Part shown: positions 7,056 to 14,908 of the stretch, piece after piece
How the letters are laid out: each line of letters begins with the position of its first letter
Numbering within the stretch: position 1 is the first letter of the stretch
Assembly (NCBI GenBank): GCA_021799435.1
Contig: JAJZAN010000023.1
Location: 1 to 37,097, forward strand
Direction of reading: 5' to 3'
Length of the DNA: 37,097 nt
Origin: Bacillota bacterium
Lineage (GTDB): Bacteria; Bacillota; Sulfobacillia; Sulfobacillales; Sulfobacillaceae
The notes under the pieces: model-generated
The model's database searches: none
What the model was told of the DNA's origin: nothing
Seen by the model: only the letters and a program-made list of their open reading frames with translations
Position numbers and translations under genes: made by a program

Positions 7056-7317
7056 GCGCCACCTCCGATTGATATCGGTGGTGTTCGCCGCTTGAAAGCC
7101 GTTTTCCTGTCACCATGCGATGTGGCTTGCGGCGGCGCGGGGTCACATCGGGATCAACCTCTTCCACAAGTCGCAGGGCATGATAGGGAATCGCCAGCAC
7201 ACGTTCCTTGCCGTGCCGATCCCGTCCCCAAAACTTAAGGCGTGTTTCCTCCCAAGAGATGTGGGTAGCCGTGTAGTGTTCCGTTTGCGTTTCAATCAGA
7301 TAGTGCCGGCGCGTCAT
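6919..7317 (-). CDS. Small basic protein, tail overlapping the GNAT gene
   Basis: The first part (about residues 1-55) reads as a plausible small beta-rich domain, YLIETQTEHYTATHISW...RVLAIPYHALRLVEEV. After that comes a Lys/Arg/His-rich tail. The ATG at 7317 has GGAGG eight bases upstream. The last 45 or so residues run in another frame through the start of the acetyltransferase gene and are extremely Arg-rich, as expected for a frame shadow. Either the stop codon has been lost by mutation or the protein naturally reads through. The gene sits 46 bases after metX on the same strand. I do not recognise a family; nucleic-acid binding is possible from composition only. Confidence 0.5.
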   Translation of the reverse strand: MTRRHYLIETQTEHYTATHISWEETRLKFWGRDRHGKERVLAIPYHALRLVEEVDPDVTPRRRKPHRMVTGKRLSSGEHHRYQSEVAHESHPSNLSGPPRRTIRGSRRHTRGRAASRRTAQPSGTGRDLYRR

Positions 7318-7363
7318 CCAATCCCCCTCCATTTCCGGAGTAGGGTTCCCCATGGGCCGTCGG

Positions 7364-8470
7364 TTATGTTTCAGATACGGCGTTTAGGAATTCGCGCACA
7401 TAGCGGCCGGTTTGCTCCTGCTCCACCAAGAAGGTATCGTGTCCCCATTGGCCCTTGAGCCATTCCAAGCGGGCCTCGATCCCCACGGCTTGCAATTGGT
7501 CATAAGCCTGCCGAATCTCGTCGGGCATGTACAAGAGGTCGCTCTCGATGCCAAGCATCCAGACCGGCAGGCCTCGAAGAGGCTCGATGTGGCGGGGTTC
7601 CATAGCGAAGTTGTCCATGGCCTCTGTGAGCACCATGTAGGTATTGGCATCGAATCGCCGCACCAGCTTTTCGCCTTGGTAACGAAGATACGAGGCGATT
7701 TGAAATTCGTTGTGATCCGGACTCTGCAGCCGACGGCCAAACTTCCCATTCATAGACTCCGGATGCTGATAGGAAATCATATCGGCCATGCGTGCTACGG
7801 CCAGGCCGGCTCGCGGCCCCGGCCCGTCATAATAATTTCCGCCCTGAAATTCCGGATCATTTTGGATAGCCTGGCGGCCCACCAAGTGGTAGGCGATAGC
7901 CCAGGGATTGTGCTGCAGCGGTGCCCCGATCGCCAGGATAGACTGCACTTCAGAGCGATACAACCCAGCGTAGGCAAAAGCCAGCATGCCGCCCATGGAG
8001 CCGCCAATCAGGTGAACCGCCTCGGAATGCCAGCTGTGCACCAGCAAGTGGGCAGCGCGCGCCATGTCAAACAGGCTGAGGCGTGGAAAGCGGCTGCCCC
8101 AGGGAACCCCTTCGTCATCTCTCGAGGATGGTCCGGTGGAGCCCATAGCTCCTCCCAGCACGTTGAAGCTCAACACATGCCACCGATCCGTGTCGAGCCC
8201 CCGACCCGGTCCTACCACGCCGTCCCACCATCCCGGCGGAGCCCCAGGGCGGTGCGCGGCGACATGGCTGTCCCCCGTGAGGGCATGAAAGATGACGACC
8301 GGTATGCCGTCTAGCGGCCCCCACTCTTCGTAGGCCAAATGCCACGAGGCCAGCGTCTCTCCCGAATCGAGAAGCAAGGGACTTGGCCCCGCAAAAATCT
8401 GAAGCCCATCCCAAGGAAACCCCTGGGATGCTTGCCAGGGCCACGGCTTTTGGAGTACGAGAGAATCCAT
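7364..8470 (-). CDS. metX: Homoserine O-acyltransferase MetX
   Basis: A 368-residue alpha/beta-hydrolase-fold acyltransferase that activates homoserine, the first step of methionine synthesis by sulfhydrylation or transsulfuration. The nucleophile elbow is GGSMGG with S158. The other catalytic residues are D311 (GIESDLLY) and H344 (QWGHDTF). The conserved NVLGGxxGSTGP (103-114) is present, as is HALTGDSHV near residue 62. Acetyl and succinyl specificity in this family depend on a few residues that I cannot judge reliably. The ATG at 8470 follows GGAGG by 11 bases. It is flanked by the HEAT-repeat gene upstream and a small gene downstream on the same strand. Confidence 0.92.
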   Translation of the reverse strand: MDSLVLQKPWPWQASQGFPWDGLQIFAGPSPLLLDSGETLASWHLAYEEWGPLDGIPVVIFHALTGDSHVAAHRPGAPPGWWDGVVGPGRGLDTDRWHVLSFNVLGGAMGSTGPSSRDDEGVPWGSRFPRLSLFDMARAAHLLVHSWHSEAVHLIGGSMGGMLAFAYAGLYRSEVQSILAIGAPLQHNPWAIAYHLVGRQAIQNDPEFQGGNYYDGPGPRAGLAVARMADMISYQHPESMNGKFGRRLQSPDHNEFQIASYLRYQGEKLVRRFDANTYMVLTEAMDNFAMEPRHIEPLRGLPVWMLGIESDLLYMPDEIRQAYDQLQAVGIEARLEWLKGQWGHDTFLVEQEQTGRYVREFLNAVSET

Positions 8471-8500
8471 CCCGCTGCAGACCTCCCTCCATTGCGCCTT

Positions 8501-8506
8501 ATTATA
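8501..8506 (-). promoter_or_regulatory. Predicted -10 element upstream of metX
   Basis: A consensus TATAAT on the minus strand lies about 30 bases before the metX start, giving a leader too short for a SAM riboswitch or T-box. No convincing -35 is seen at the normal distance. Confidence 0.45.
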
Positions 8507-8566
8507 CCAATCTCAACGCGGAAACCGCCCTCAGTGGCAGAATTGGCCGCATTCTCTGCAGTCTCG

Positions 8567-9310
8567 CTATACTGGCGGCGGCACCACACGCGAGAGGGCG
8601 CGTCTCGCGATCCGAGATACCTCAACATCCCGGTCACCCGCCAAGGTCGCGAGAAAAGCCCGTGCCGAGTCTCCCCAGGGCCGAGCCTTTTTGGCCGTGA
8701 AGACTGCGGCCGCATTCCAACGCGCTGGCCATGCCGCCGAGTGGGCCCAAGCGTCCAGGTGAACCAGGGTCTCGTGCGGAAAACACGGCAGAACCCCGTC
8801 ACCGATGCCGAAAGGCCCCAGATTCTTGCGCACGTATTCGGACTCCGACATCGCCAAAGCATCGGCCACCTGGAGGATCGGCGCTGCATCCACCCTTCCC
8901 GAATGTGCTGCATGCTTAAGCGCTACCGCCAATGCCCGCTTCACCCCGTCCGATCCGCGTTCAGCCCAGTCACGAAATGAAGCCCATGCCTCCACTTGGG
9001 CTACTCCCAAAGCGACGAAAGGGCCAACCGCCCATTCCCGCACCTCCCAATCGGGATCGTCCGCCAATGTCCAGACGCTTGCAGTAATCTCCGGATGGTC
9101 CGGCCAAAGATATCCGGCCAGTTGCGCGGCCACCTGACGGGCACCGCTGACCGTGGAGACCCGCAGGATAGGAAACCAAGCCTCTGCCGCCGGCCGCAGT
9201 TCCCGCGCCAGGGCGTCCTTCTTCGATGCCTTAAGCCCCGGCTTTCCGTGATGGGTTTCCGAGACTACGTAGGACTCAATATCGGAGAGCGACCACGTGC
9301 TCTCTCGCAT
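8567..9310 (-). CDS. HEAT-repeat / AlkD-like protein
   Basis: A 247-residue all-helical protein. Repeated helix pairs carry the HEAT pattern, seen at DDPDWEVREWAVGPFVALG, DGVKRALAVALKH, PARWNAAAVFTAKKA and DRDVEVSRIARRAL. This arrangement resembles the DNA alkylation repair (AlkD) superfamily, whose members excise or recognise damaged bases, but the repeat fold is also used for protein binding. I cannot confirm catalytic residues. The ATG at 9310 has AAGGAGG nine bases upstream; the frame continues upstream with an Arg-rich non-family stretch. It is divergent from the FAD oxidoreductase gene. Confidence 0.72.
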   Translation of the reverse strand: MRESTWSLSDIESYVVSETHHGKPGLKASKKDALARELRPAAEAWFPILRVSTVSGARQVAAQLAGYLWPDHPEITASVWTLADDPDWEVREWAVGPFVALGVAQVEAWASFRDWAERGSDGVKRALAVALKHAAHSGRVDAAPILQVADALAMSESEYVRKNLGPFGIGDGVLPCFPHETLVHLDAWAHSAAWPARWNAAAVFTAKKARPWGDSARAFLATLAGDRDVEVSRIARRALSRVVPPPV

Positions 9311-9347
9311 GTCGCACCGCCTCCTTCTCCTTAACATTCGGCATGCG

Positions 9348-9377
9348 TTGTCCCTTCCCTCTTGGGACAGGTATGAT
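9348..9377 (+). promoter_or_regulatory. Predicted promoter for the FAD oxidoreductase gene
   Basis: TTGTCC (9348-9353) and TATGAT (9372-9377) are separated by 18 bases, a reasonable housekeeping-type promoter, with the ATG about 32 bases downstream. Confidence 0.45.
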
Positions 9378-9409
9378 GGGAACAATGTAGTGTGTGCGGA
9401 GGCGAATCA

Positions 9410-10591
9410 ATGGAAAGCTTTTGGCATCATCAATCCCCCGGCAACTTCGAGGTACTGCGCGGGCCGTTGATTGTCGATGTTCTGGTGATAGGTGCCGGGT
9501 ACACCGGCTGCTGGCTCGCATATTGGCTTCGGGACAGCGGGCTTCGGGTGGCTGTCATCGACGGCCAGACGCCCGGATACGGCGCTAGCGGGCGGAATGG
9601 CGGCCTCCTCTTGCAAGGACCGGCGCAGTTGCTGTCGGAACTCAGCCAAGTCTTGGGGCTTGACAACGCCCGGGACATTTTCCGTTGGACTCGCCGCACC
9701 TTTGATTGGGTTCAGCGTTTGGCCGATCAGTACGACTTCGACTACCGCGTTACCGGCAGTCTCTATGTGGGCGGTGACAGCACCGAACGGGACTCTGTCG
9801 AAAAAACCGTCGATTTAATGAAGGAAGTCAGCATTCCAGCCCGAGTCGTACCACGCGTCGAGCAGCCGCTCTCGATACAGCGCCTGGGATACGACTTGGG
9901 GGCCTGGTTCCCGGACGACGGCATGATGCACCCGGTGAAACTGATGAGGGCACTCCTAGCCGAAGCTCAAGCGGGCGGGGTCCGCGTCTACCACAAGTCG
10001 CGGGCATTGTCGATGGAAGAAGATCCCCATGGCGCCCGTGTTGTGGGATCCGGATTTGCCATCAATGCCGAACGCGTGGTCATTGCCACGAACGCTTATA
10101 CGGGCGAGTGGCTGGCCCCGCTCAAACCCTTCATTCAACCCGTGCGCGGCCAAGTGCTGGCGACTGAGCCGCTGCCGGCTATCGACCACGTGTATCCGGT
10201 CTACGCGGACCACGGATTCAATTATTGGCATCAGCGGCCAGACGGTCGTCTAATCGTCGGTGGATTTCGACATTTGGCCCTGGACGAGGAGGTCGGCACG
10301 GACTTGGTCCTGCACCAGCCGATACAGGCACGTCTACACCAGTTGGCCGCCGACTTGGCAGGCCGACCTGTGACTGTGACCGATCGCTGGGCCGGAACCA
10401 TGGCCATGACACCGGATCATCGGCCGCTTTGGGGCCACTGGCGCGGTCCCATTTGGATCGCCGTCGGTTACAACGGCCACGGAGGAACGGTGGCGCCAGT
10501 CGCTGCCCGCATGGTTCGAGACAATCTTATCGATGGAACTCCGGTGTTTGCGCCTTACGACGTGGCGCGCATCGGGAAGACAGGAGAGTGA
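9410..10591 (+). CDS. FAD-dependent amine/amino-acid oxidoreductase (DAO family)
   Basis: A 393-residue flavoprotein of the D-amino-acid-oxidase-like superfamily. The N-terminal Rossmann motif GAGYTG (28-33) and acidic D51 bind FAD. The following GASGRNGG (58-65) is typical of PuuB-type (gamma-glutamylputrescine oxidase) and related deaminating oxidases. A C-terminal GYNGHGG segment closes the flavin site. Members oxidise secondary or primary amines, releasing an imine and usually hydrogen peroxide. The substrate cannot be fixed and no polyamine genes are adjacent. The ATG at 9410 has GGAGG seven bases upstream. Confidence 0.85.
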   Translation: MESFWHHQSPGNFEVLRGPLIVDVLVIGAGYTGCWLAYWLRDSGLRVAVIDGQTPGYGASGRNGGLLLQGPAQLLSELSQVLGLDNARDIFRWTRRTFDWVQRLADQYDFDYRVTGSLYVGGDSTERDSVEKTVDLMKEVSIPARVVPRVEQPLSIQRLGYDLGAWFPDDGMMHPVKLMRALLAEAQAGGVRVYHKSRALSMEEDPHGARVVGSGFAINAERVVIATNAYTGEWLAPLKPFIQPVRGQVLATEPLPAIDHVYPVYADHGFNYWHQRPDGRLIVGGFRHLALDEEVGTDLVLHQPIQARLHQLAADLAGRPVTVTDRWAGTMAMTPDHRPLWGHWRGPIWIAVGYNGHGGTVAPVAARMVRDNLIDGTPVFAPYDVARIGKTGE

Positions 10592-10595
10592 TCGC

Positions 10596-11663
10596 ATGCG
10601 GTTAATGAAGGGACTGATTAAACTCATCGGCGTGGTCGTCATTTTGATTGCCATACTGTTCGCCTATCTGTCCTGGCGTCCAGCACAAGGCAACCCACAA
10701 GCTGCCGCCCCTGTCCCGCAGCTCAATCATGTATTCGTGATCGTCATGGAAAACCATTCGCTGGATGCTCTGTCCCCCAACCAAGCTCCATACATCCATC
10801 ATCTCATCCAAAGCGCCGGTTACGACTCCGCGTATGATGGCGTGACCCATGTAAGCCTTCCCAATTATGTGGCCCTTTTGTCTGGCCGCACCTATCACAC
10901 CCACAGCGACAATCCCACGCAGACCTTCCACGGACCGACCCTGGCGTCTCAATTGGATGCCCACCACATCAGTTGGCAAGGGGTCATGGAATCTCTGCCC
11001 AAAACTGGCTACACCGGCAATTGGTACCCGGACCCGACTCCGCACGCCAATCCCGTGGTGATGCCGAAAAATGCGCTGTACGCAAAGAAGCACGACCCCT
11101 TTATGTTGTTCCCGTCTCTTGTCAGCGCTGATGCCCGCCATATCGTGCCGCTAACCCGCCTGCAGCAGGAATTGAAGACGGGCCATGTGCCCCGCTTCGT
11201 CTGGATTACGCCCAACCTTTGCAACGACATGCACGGCCAGCCAAAAGGGTCTGCAGCATGTCCATCGAACCATCCCGCCGCCTTAGTCCACCTGGGTGAT
11301 CAGTTCTTGTCCCATCTGGTGCCGGCCATTCAACGCTCGCCAGCTTTTCGCGGGCGGTCGGTCATCTTCATTACCTGGGACGAATCGCAAATGCCCGCTC
11401 AGTTATGGAACTTACGGCAGTGGAAGACGTGGTTGACGGCCGGCCCGGGAGCGCCGCGCACGCTGAGCATCCCCTTCGGCGGCGGGTCAGTACCCCTCAT
11501 CGCCATCATTCCCGGCAAAACCCAGCCGCCCCATATCGCCTTATGGGCTGACCACTACAGTCTGCTGAAAACCATCGAAGAAGGTTTTGGCCTGCCATTT
11601 CTCGGCCACGCCCGATCGTCGCAGGTGCAGCCGCTCACCCCTCTGGTTGAGCCAAGACGGTAA
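10596..11663 (+). CDS. Exported phosphoesterase (alkaline phosphatase superfamily)
   Basis: A 355-residue protein with an uncleaved or cleavable N-terminal hydrophobic segment (about 8-26), placing the catalytic domain outside the membrane. The domain carries the phosphoesterase-family blocks: HVFVIVMENHS near the start, THVSLPNYVALLSG around the expected active-site region, FITWDE in the middle, and ADHYSLLKTIEEGFGL near the end. Relatives are acid phosphatases and phospholipase C-type enzymes; the substrate is not clear. The ATG at 10596 has an AGGAG site nine bases upstream. It starts four bases after the FAD oxidoreductase stop, so the two are probably cotranscribed. Confidence 0.85.
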   Translation: MRLMKGLIKLIGVVVILIAILFAYLSWRPAQGNPQAAAPVPQLNHVFVIVMENHSLDALSPNQAPYIHHLIQSAGYDSAYDGVTHVSLPNYVALLSGRTYHTHSDNPTQTFHGPTLASQLDAHHISWQGVMESLPKTGYTGNWYPDPTPHANPVVMPKNALYAKKHDPFMLFPSLVSADARHIVPLTRLQQELKTGHVPRFVWITPNLCNDMHGQPKGSAACPSNHPAALVHLGDQFLSHLVPAIQRSPAFRGRSVIFITWDESQMPAQLWNLRQWKTWLTAGPGAPRTLSIPFGGGSVPLIAIIPGKTQPPHIALWADHYSLLKTIEEGFGLPFLGHARSSQVQPLTPLVEPRR

Positions 11664-11727
11664 ATCGTTCCAGAACCTCGTCGATTAAGACGAAGCGGAG
11701 TATGATGAAATCAGCGAGGGTGAAGCT

Positions 11728-11943
11728 GTGGCATACCAATCGTTCATCGATCGCCTAATCGGCCAGAGCGGCATCGTCATCCAAACCGTTCCCGGCCTCG
11801 GCGTCGGCGCTGGAGTTGTCAAAGTCGCCGGACAAGTGTGGTCGGCCGAAACCGAATGGCCCGAGTCACTACCGCCAGACACCACCATTATGGTGGTGGG
11901 TCGCTTGGGCCTGGTCTTGTCCGTTTTACCCGAAAGGGGGTAA
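11728..11943 (+). CDS. Short NfeD-like protein, OB-fold domain only
   Basis: A 71-residue soluble protein. Its core GVVKVAGQVWSAETEW...VVGRLGLVLSV has the length and pattern of the C-terminal beta-barrel domain of NfeD proteins. The membrane segments and the serine-protease-like domain of long NfeDs are missing. NfeD genes are classically paired with SPFH/slipin genes, and the next gene, five bases downstream, is one. That strongly supports the assignment. The probable role is partner or assembly factor for the slipin at the membrane. The GTG start at 11728 has a GAGGGTG site close upstream. Confidence 0.75.
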   Translation: MAYQSFIDRLIGQSGIVIQTVPGLGVGAGVVKVAGQVWSAETEWPESLPPDTTIMVVGRLGLVLSVLPERG

Positions 11944-11948
11944 GCGTT

Positions 11949-12911
11949 ATGAGTGCTGAGGAAATTGTCATTATTGTTGTAGTTGTGGTTTTGGGGTTGC
12001 TCGCGCGGGGTTTGTTCCGGGTGGTCCCGCAGGGTTCATTGGGGTTGGTGCAGCGGTTGGGTCGCTTTCATCGCGAGGCGCATCCCGGCATGGTCGTGAA
12101 GATGCCGCTCCTCGACTCCGTACAGTTGATCAGCACCAAATCTGTGACGGTCAATCTATCACCCGAACCTGTCATCACCGCCGACAACGTCTCCCCGGTG
12201 ATCGATGCCTATTTCATTTACCAAGTCGTCGACGCCAAGTCATTCGCCTATGAAATACAGAATCCCGAATTAGCCATTAAGAATATTGTCTCATCCACCC
12301 TGCGCTCTGAGGTGGGTCAGCGCAAGCTGGCCGACGTTATGACCCACCGCGAGCAGATTAACGCCAAGTTGCGCCAGGAATTGGATGAGGCCACCGGGTC
12401 CTGGGGAATCCGCATTGTTCAGGCGTCCATCCGCCAAGTCGACCTGCCTAAAGAAATGCAGCAGGCTATGGAAGCACAAAAGAAAGCAGATGCCAACAAA
12501 CTGGCGGCCATCGAGCAAGCCCAGGGCGCCAAGGAAGCCGCCATTTTAGAGTCTGAAGGGGCTCGGCAGGCTGCCATTGCGAAAGCCGAAGGAGAAAAAC
12601 AAGCGCTCTTGCTCCGGGCTGAGGCAACCCGCCGCACGCGAGTCATGGAGGCCGAGGGTGAAGCCGAAGCGGTTCAGAAGCTGGCCGTAGCTCAAGCAGC
12701 GGCCGTCCGCATGGTGAATGAAGCGGTGCTGAATCTGGCACAGAGCGGCGAGGAAGGTTGGAGCGAGGAGCGCATTCGCACCGTATTGCAATTAAAGCAG
12801 CTCGAAACCTTGTCGGCTATTGGCCAGTCACCGGCCACCAAGATTGTCATGCCGGCCGATCTGCAAAATCTTGCTGGCATCATCACCACCATTCAAGGCC
12901 TGCGCGATTAA
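11949..12911 (+). CDS. Slipin / stomatin-like SPFH-domain protein
   Basis: A 320-residue membrane-associated protein. An N-terminal hydrophobic helix (about 5-20) is followed by an SPFH/Band 7 domain beginning RVVPQGSLGLVQRLGRFHRE. Then comes a long Ala/Glu/Lys-rich coiled coil (about 170-250, with repeated EGxRQAA, EGEKQA and EGEAEA units) and a C-terminal oligomerisation segment. Slipins form large membrane scaffolds that organise lipid domains and proteases. The ATG at 11949 follows AAAGGGGG; earlier in-frame ATGs only shadow the NfeD-like gene. It is probably cotranscribed with that gene. Confidence 0.92.
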   Translation: MSAEEIVIIVVVVVLGLLARGLFRVVPQGSLGLVQRLGRFHREAHPGMVVKMPLLDSVQLISTKSVTVNLSPEPVITADNVSPVIDAYFIYQVVDAKSFAYEIQNPELAIKNIVSSTLRSEVGQRKLADVMTHREQINAKLRQELDEATGSWGIRIVQASIRQVDLPKEMQQAMEAQKKADANKLAAIEQAQGAKEAAILESEGARQAAIAKAEGEKQALLLRAEATRRTRVMEAEGEAEAVQKLAVAQAAAVRMVNEAVLNLAQSGEEGWSEERIRTVLQLKQLETLSAIGQSPATKIVMPADLQNLAGIITTIQGLRD

Positions 12912-12916
12912 AGTAA

Positions 12917-12948
12917 AGAAATCCCAAGGCATTTGCCTCGGGATTTCT
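12917..12948. terminator. Bidirectional terminator between slipin and SOD genes
   Basis: A 14-base arm AGAAATCCCAAGGC pairs with GCCTCGGGATTTCT with one mismatch and an ATTT loop. It lies between two converging genes. The minus-strand side is followed by TTTACTTTAA, a fair U-rich tail, so it best serves the SOD gene; the plus-strand tail is weaker. Confidence 0.75.
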
Positions 12949-12960
12949 GCTTCTATGTGT

Positions 12961-13560
12961 TTAGATGTGGTACTTGGCCAACCGCTGGTTGACTTCGTCC
13001 CAGTCCACGTTCTTCATGAACGCGTCCAGATAGGGAGCTCGCTTGACGCCGTAGTCGATACCATAGGCGTGCTCGTATACGTCCAAGATTAAGAGCGGAT
13101 ACGCACCCCACGGCACCCCGACATTATGAGCGTCTTGGCCATAAATGTGCAGCTTCCCATCGTCGAGATCGTAAGCCAACACAACCCATCCGCGCACAGC
13201 CAATCCGGTGGCCTTGAATTCGGTCTCAAACTTTTCGTAGGAGCCGAAGTCACGGTCAATCAATTCGCGGATTCGCCCGGCGGCTTCTCCACCCTTTCCA
13301 CCGAGGTTGTCGAAGTACCATTCGTGCAGCTTAGTGCCGTTGAGGCAAAAGACTTCCTCCGTCTTCAAACCCCGGAGTTCGCTGTACGACTGGTTGGCGG
13401 CGGCATAATCGACGGTCTCCATCTTGCCGCGAATTTCGTTAAGCTTGTTGACGTAGCCTTTATACAAAATACCGTAATGCTGGTCGATTTCTTCTTTGCT
13501 GATCCCGTCCATGGTCAGGCAAGAATTCTTCAGGTCCCGAAAATCACGCTTTTCCGCCAT
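12961..13560 (-). CDS. Iron/manganese superoxide dismutase
   Basis: A 199-residue Fe/Mn superoxide dismutase, converting superoxide to oxygen and peroxide. Metal ligands are visible as H28, H79 (KLHEWYF), D160 and H164 (LDVYEHAYG). The gateway tyrosine Y36 is present. Compared with well-known enzymes carrying HYGKHHQTYV, this one reads HYGILYKGYV, so both histidines after the first ligand are gone. The position four before H79 is glycine, as in manganese forms, but metal preference cannot be settled by eye. The ATG at 13560 has GGAGGT about seven bases upstream. No signal peptide is seen, so it is cytoplasmic. Confidence 0.92.
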   Translation of the reverse strand: MAEKRDFRDLKNSCLTMDGISKEEIDQHYGILYKGYVNKLNEIRGKMETVDYAAANQSYSELRGLKTEEVFCLNGTKLHEWYFDNLGGKGGEAAGRIRELIDRDFGSYEKFETEFKATGLAVRGWVVLAYDLDDGKLHIYGQDAHNVGVPWGAYPLLILDVYEHAYGIDYGVKRAPYLDAFMKNVDWDEVNQRLAKYHI

Positions 13561-13602
13561 GTCTAATACCTCCCCCAAGATTTGTGGGTTGTCCCAGACC
13601 TA

Positions 13603-13608
13603 AGTATA
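13603..13608 (-). promoter_or_regulatory. Predicted -10 element for the SOD gene
   Basis: TATACT on the minus strand lies about 43 bases before the SOD start codon. The -35 region is poor. The rest of the gap up to 13844 holds nothing I recognise. Confidence 0.4.
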
Positions 13609-13844
13609 GCGAACCACCTCTGCCAAGAAAAGGTTCTTCCAATTGATGGAATCTCCCTCCAAGCGGGCCGTTGAGCCCTGCAACCGTGCTCTGCTCTATT
13701 CCCGATACCTTCGCAACGCGTCAGCGCAGGGGGCTCGCGGTCCCAGGATGTGGCGAGAAGGCACCCGAGACTGGACACAGAATGAGGGAAATTGCACAAT
13801 ATACGGAGAGAGTGCGGCCAGAGCCGCTGTAGGGGAGGATACCT

Positions 13845-14234
13845 ATGCCGTTTCTCCGTTCCTGGGGCTATGCGCCCGATCGACCGATTACCCAAAATCA
13901 AGAGCACCGCTTGAACGAACTTGTCGATCAATACCATGCGGTGCAGACGCAAAACTTTGTGGACGAATTGGACATCACCCAAGTCATCTTGGGAAATGGC
14001 AAACCGTTTAGCGAAATGAGCGTCGACGAGGCCAACCGGGTGGCCGCCCACATCAACGTGCGGATTGCGCTTCACACCTATTTTCGGGACGCTTTGCCCG
14101 ATCCGGCACCGGACTTCGCCCATGAGGTGGAGTGGCTCCACCAGGACCGCCGCCTGTTGGATCGCGTCATCGCCCGAGCTGGGTGGGATACGGGCGAATA
14201 CTTTCTATCGCCTCACCCGTTGGATAAGCGCTAA
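13845..14234 (+). CDS. Unknown protein, 129 residues, coupled to a two-component system
   Basis: I do not recognise a family. The protein is soluble and predicted mostly helical, with His- and Asp-rich C-terminal half and the segments HINVRIALHTYFRDALP and HEVEWLHQDRRLLDRVI. The ATG has GGGGAGG six bases upstream, a strong site. The stop codon overlaps the ATG of the response regulator by one base (TAATG), implying translational coupling, so a role in the same signalling unit is likely. No signal peptide or membrane helix is visible. Confidence 0.72.
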   Translation: MPFLRSWGYAPDRPITQNQEHRLNELVDQYHAVQTQNFVDELDITQVILGNGKPFSEMSVDEANRVAAHINVRIALHTYFRDALPDPAPDFAHEVEWLHQDRRLLDRVIARAGWDTGEYFLSPHPLDKR

Positions 14235-14908
14235 TGACTCAAAAGGCGCGGATATTGGTGGTCGACGATGAGGAATCGATTCGAGACCTCCTGTCTATCG
14301 GGCTCAGTCATCGCGGATTCGAGGTCCAGACAGCGACCGACGCACGCGACGCGATGGCGCTGGTCGGCAGCTTTGCACCGCATGCTGCCATTGTAGACGT
14401 GATGATGCCGGGTGAGGACGGGTTCCAACTCACCCGGCGGCTTCGCCAAGACCCCAACCTTTATATTCTCATATTGACGGCCCGCGACGCGATCAGCGAT
14501 CGGGTGCAAGGACTGGACGACGGGGCCGACGACTACTTAGTCAAACCGTTTGATTTCGACGAACTGGCGGCCCGGCTCAATGCAGGACTACGGCGCATCA
14601 CCATGGATGAGACCGTTATCTGGCAATTTGAAAACGTGACCATGGACGATGTCAGTCATCGCGTCACCGTGGACGGCGATCTCGTACAGTTGACCGCAAA
14701 AGAGTATGAGCTCTTGCGATACCTGTTGCTCAATCCCGGACGAGTCCTATCCAAGACCCAGATTTTGCAGCATGTCTGGGGCTACGACTTTCCGGGCGAC
14801 GACAACCTGGTCGAGGTTCACATTTCGTCCCTTCGGGACAAGATTCGCGACCGTCAAAAGTCGCTCATCCAGACTGTTCGGGGATTTGGGTACCGTCTGG
14901 GGGACTAA
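14234..14908 (+). CDS. OmpR-family response regulator
   Basis: A 224-residue DNA-binding response regulator. The receiver domain shows the acidic pair D11-D12, phosphoacceptor D55 (VDVMMPGEDG), T82 and K104 (LVKPFDF). The C-terminal winged-helix domain (about 130-224) carries LTAKEYELLRYLLLNPGRVLSK and ends with VRGFGYRLGD, typical of OmpR/PhoB proteins. It is coupled by one-base TAATG overlaps to the preceding unknown gene and the following kinase. Target genes are not known; the exported protein downstream is one candidate. Confidence 0.95.
   Translation: MTQKARILVVDDEESIRDLLSIGLSHRGFEVQTATDARDAMALVGSFAPHAAIVDVMMPGEDGFQLTRRLRQDPNLYILILTARDAISDRVQGLDDGADDYLVKPFDFDELAARLNAGLRRITMDETVIWQFENVTMDDVSHRVTVDGDLVQLTAKEYELLRYLLLNPGRVLSKTQILQHVWGYDFPGDDNLVEVHISSLRDKIRDRQKSLIQTVRGFGYRLGD

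Noticed and set aside
13665-13685. A stretch resembling the core of a SAM-I riboswitch (GGCC...GCCCTGCAACC)
   Set aside because: The flanking P1/P2 elements of SAM-I are absent and the downstream gene on that strand is the unknown 129-residue protein, not a sulfur gene.
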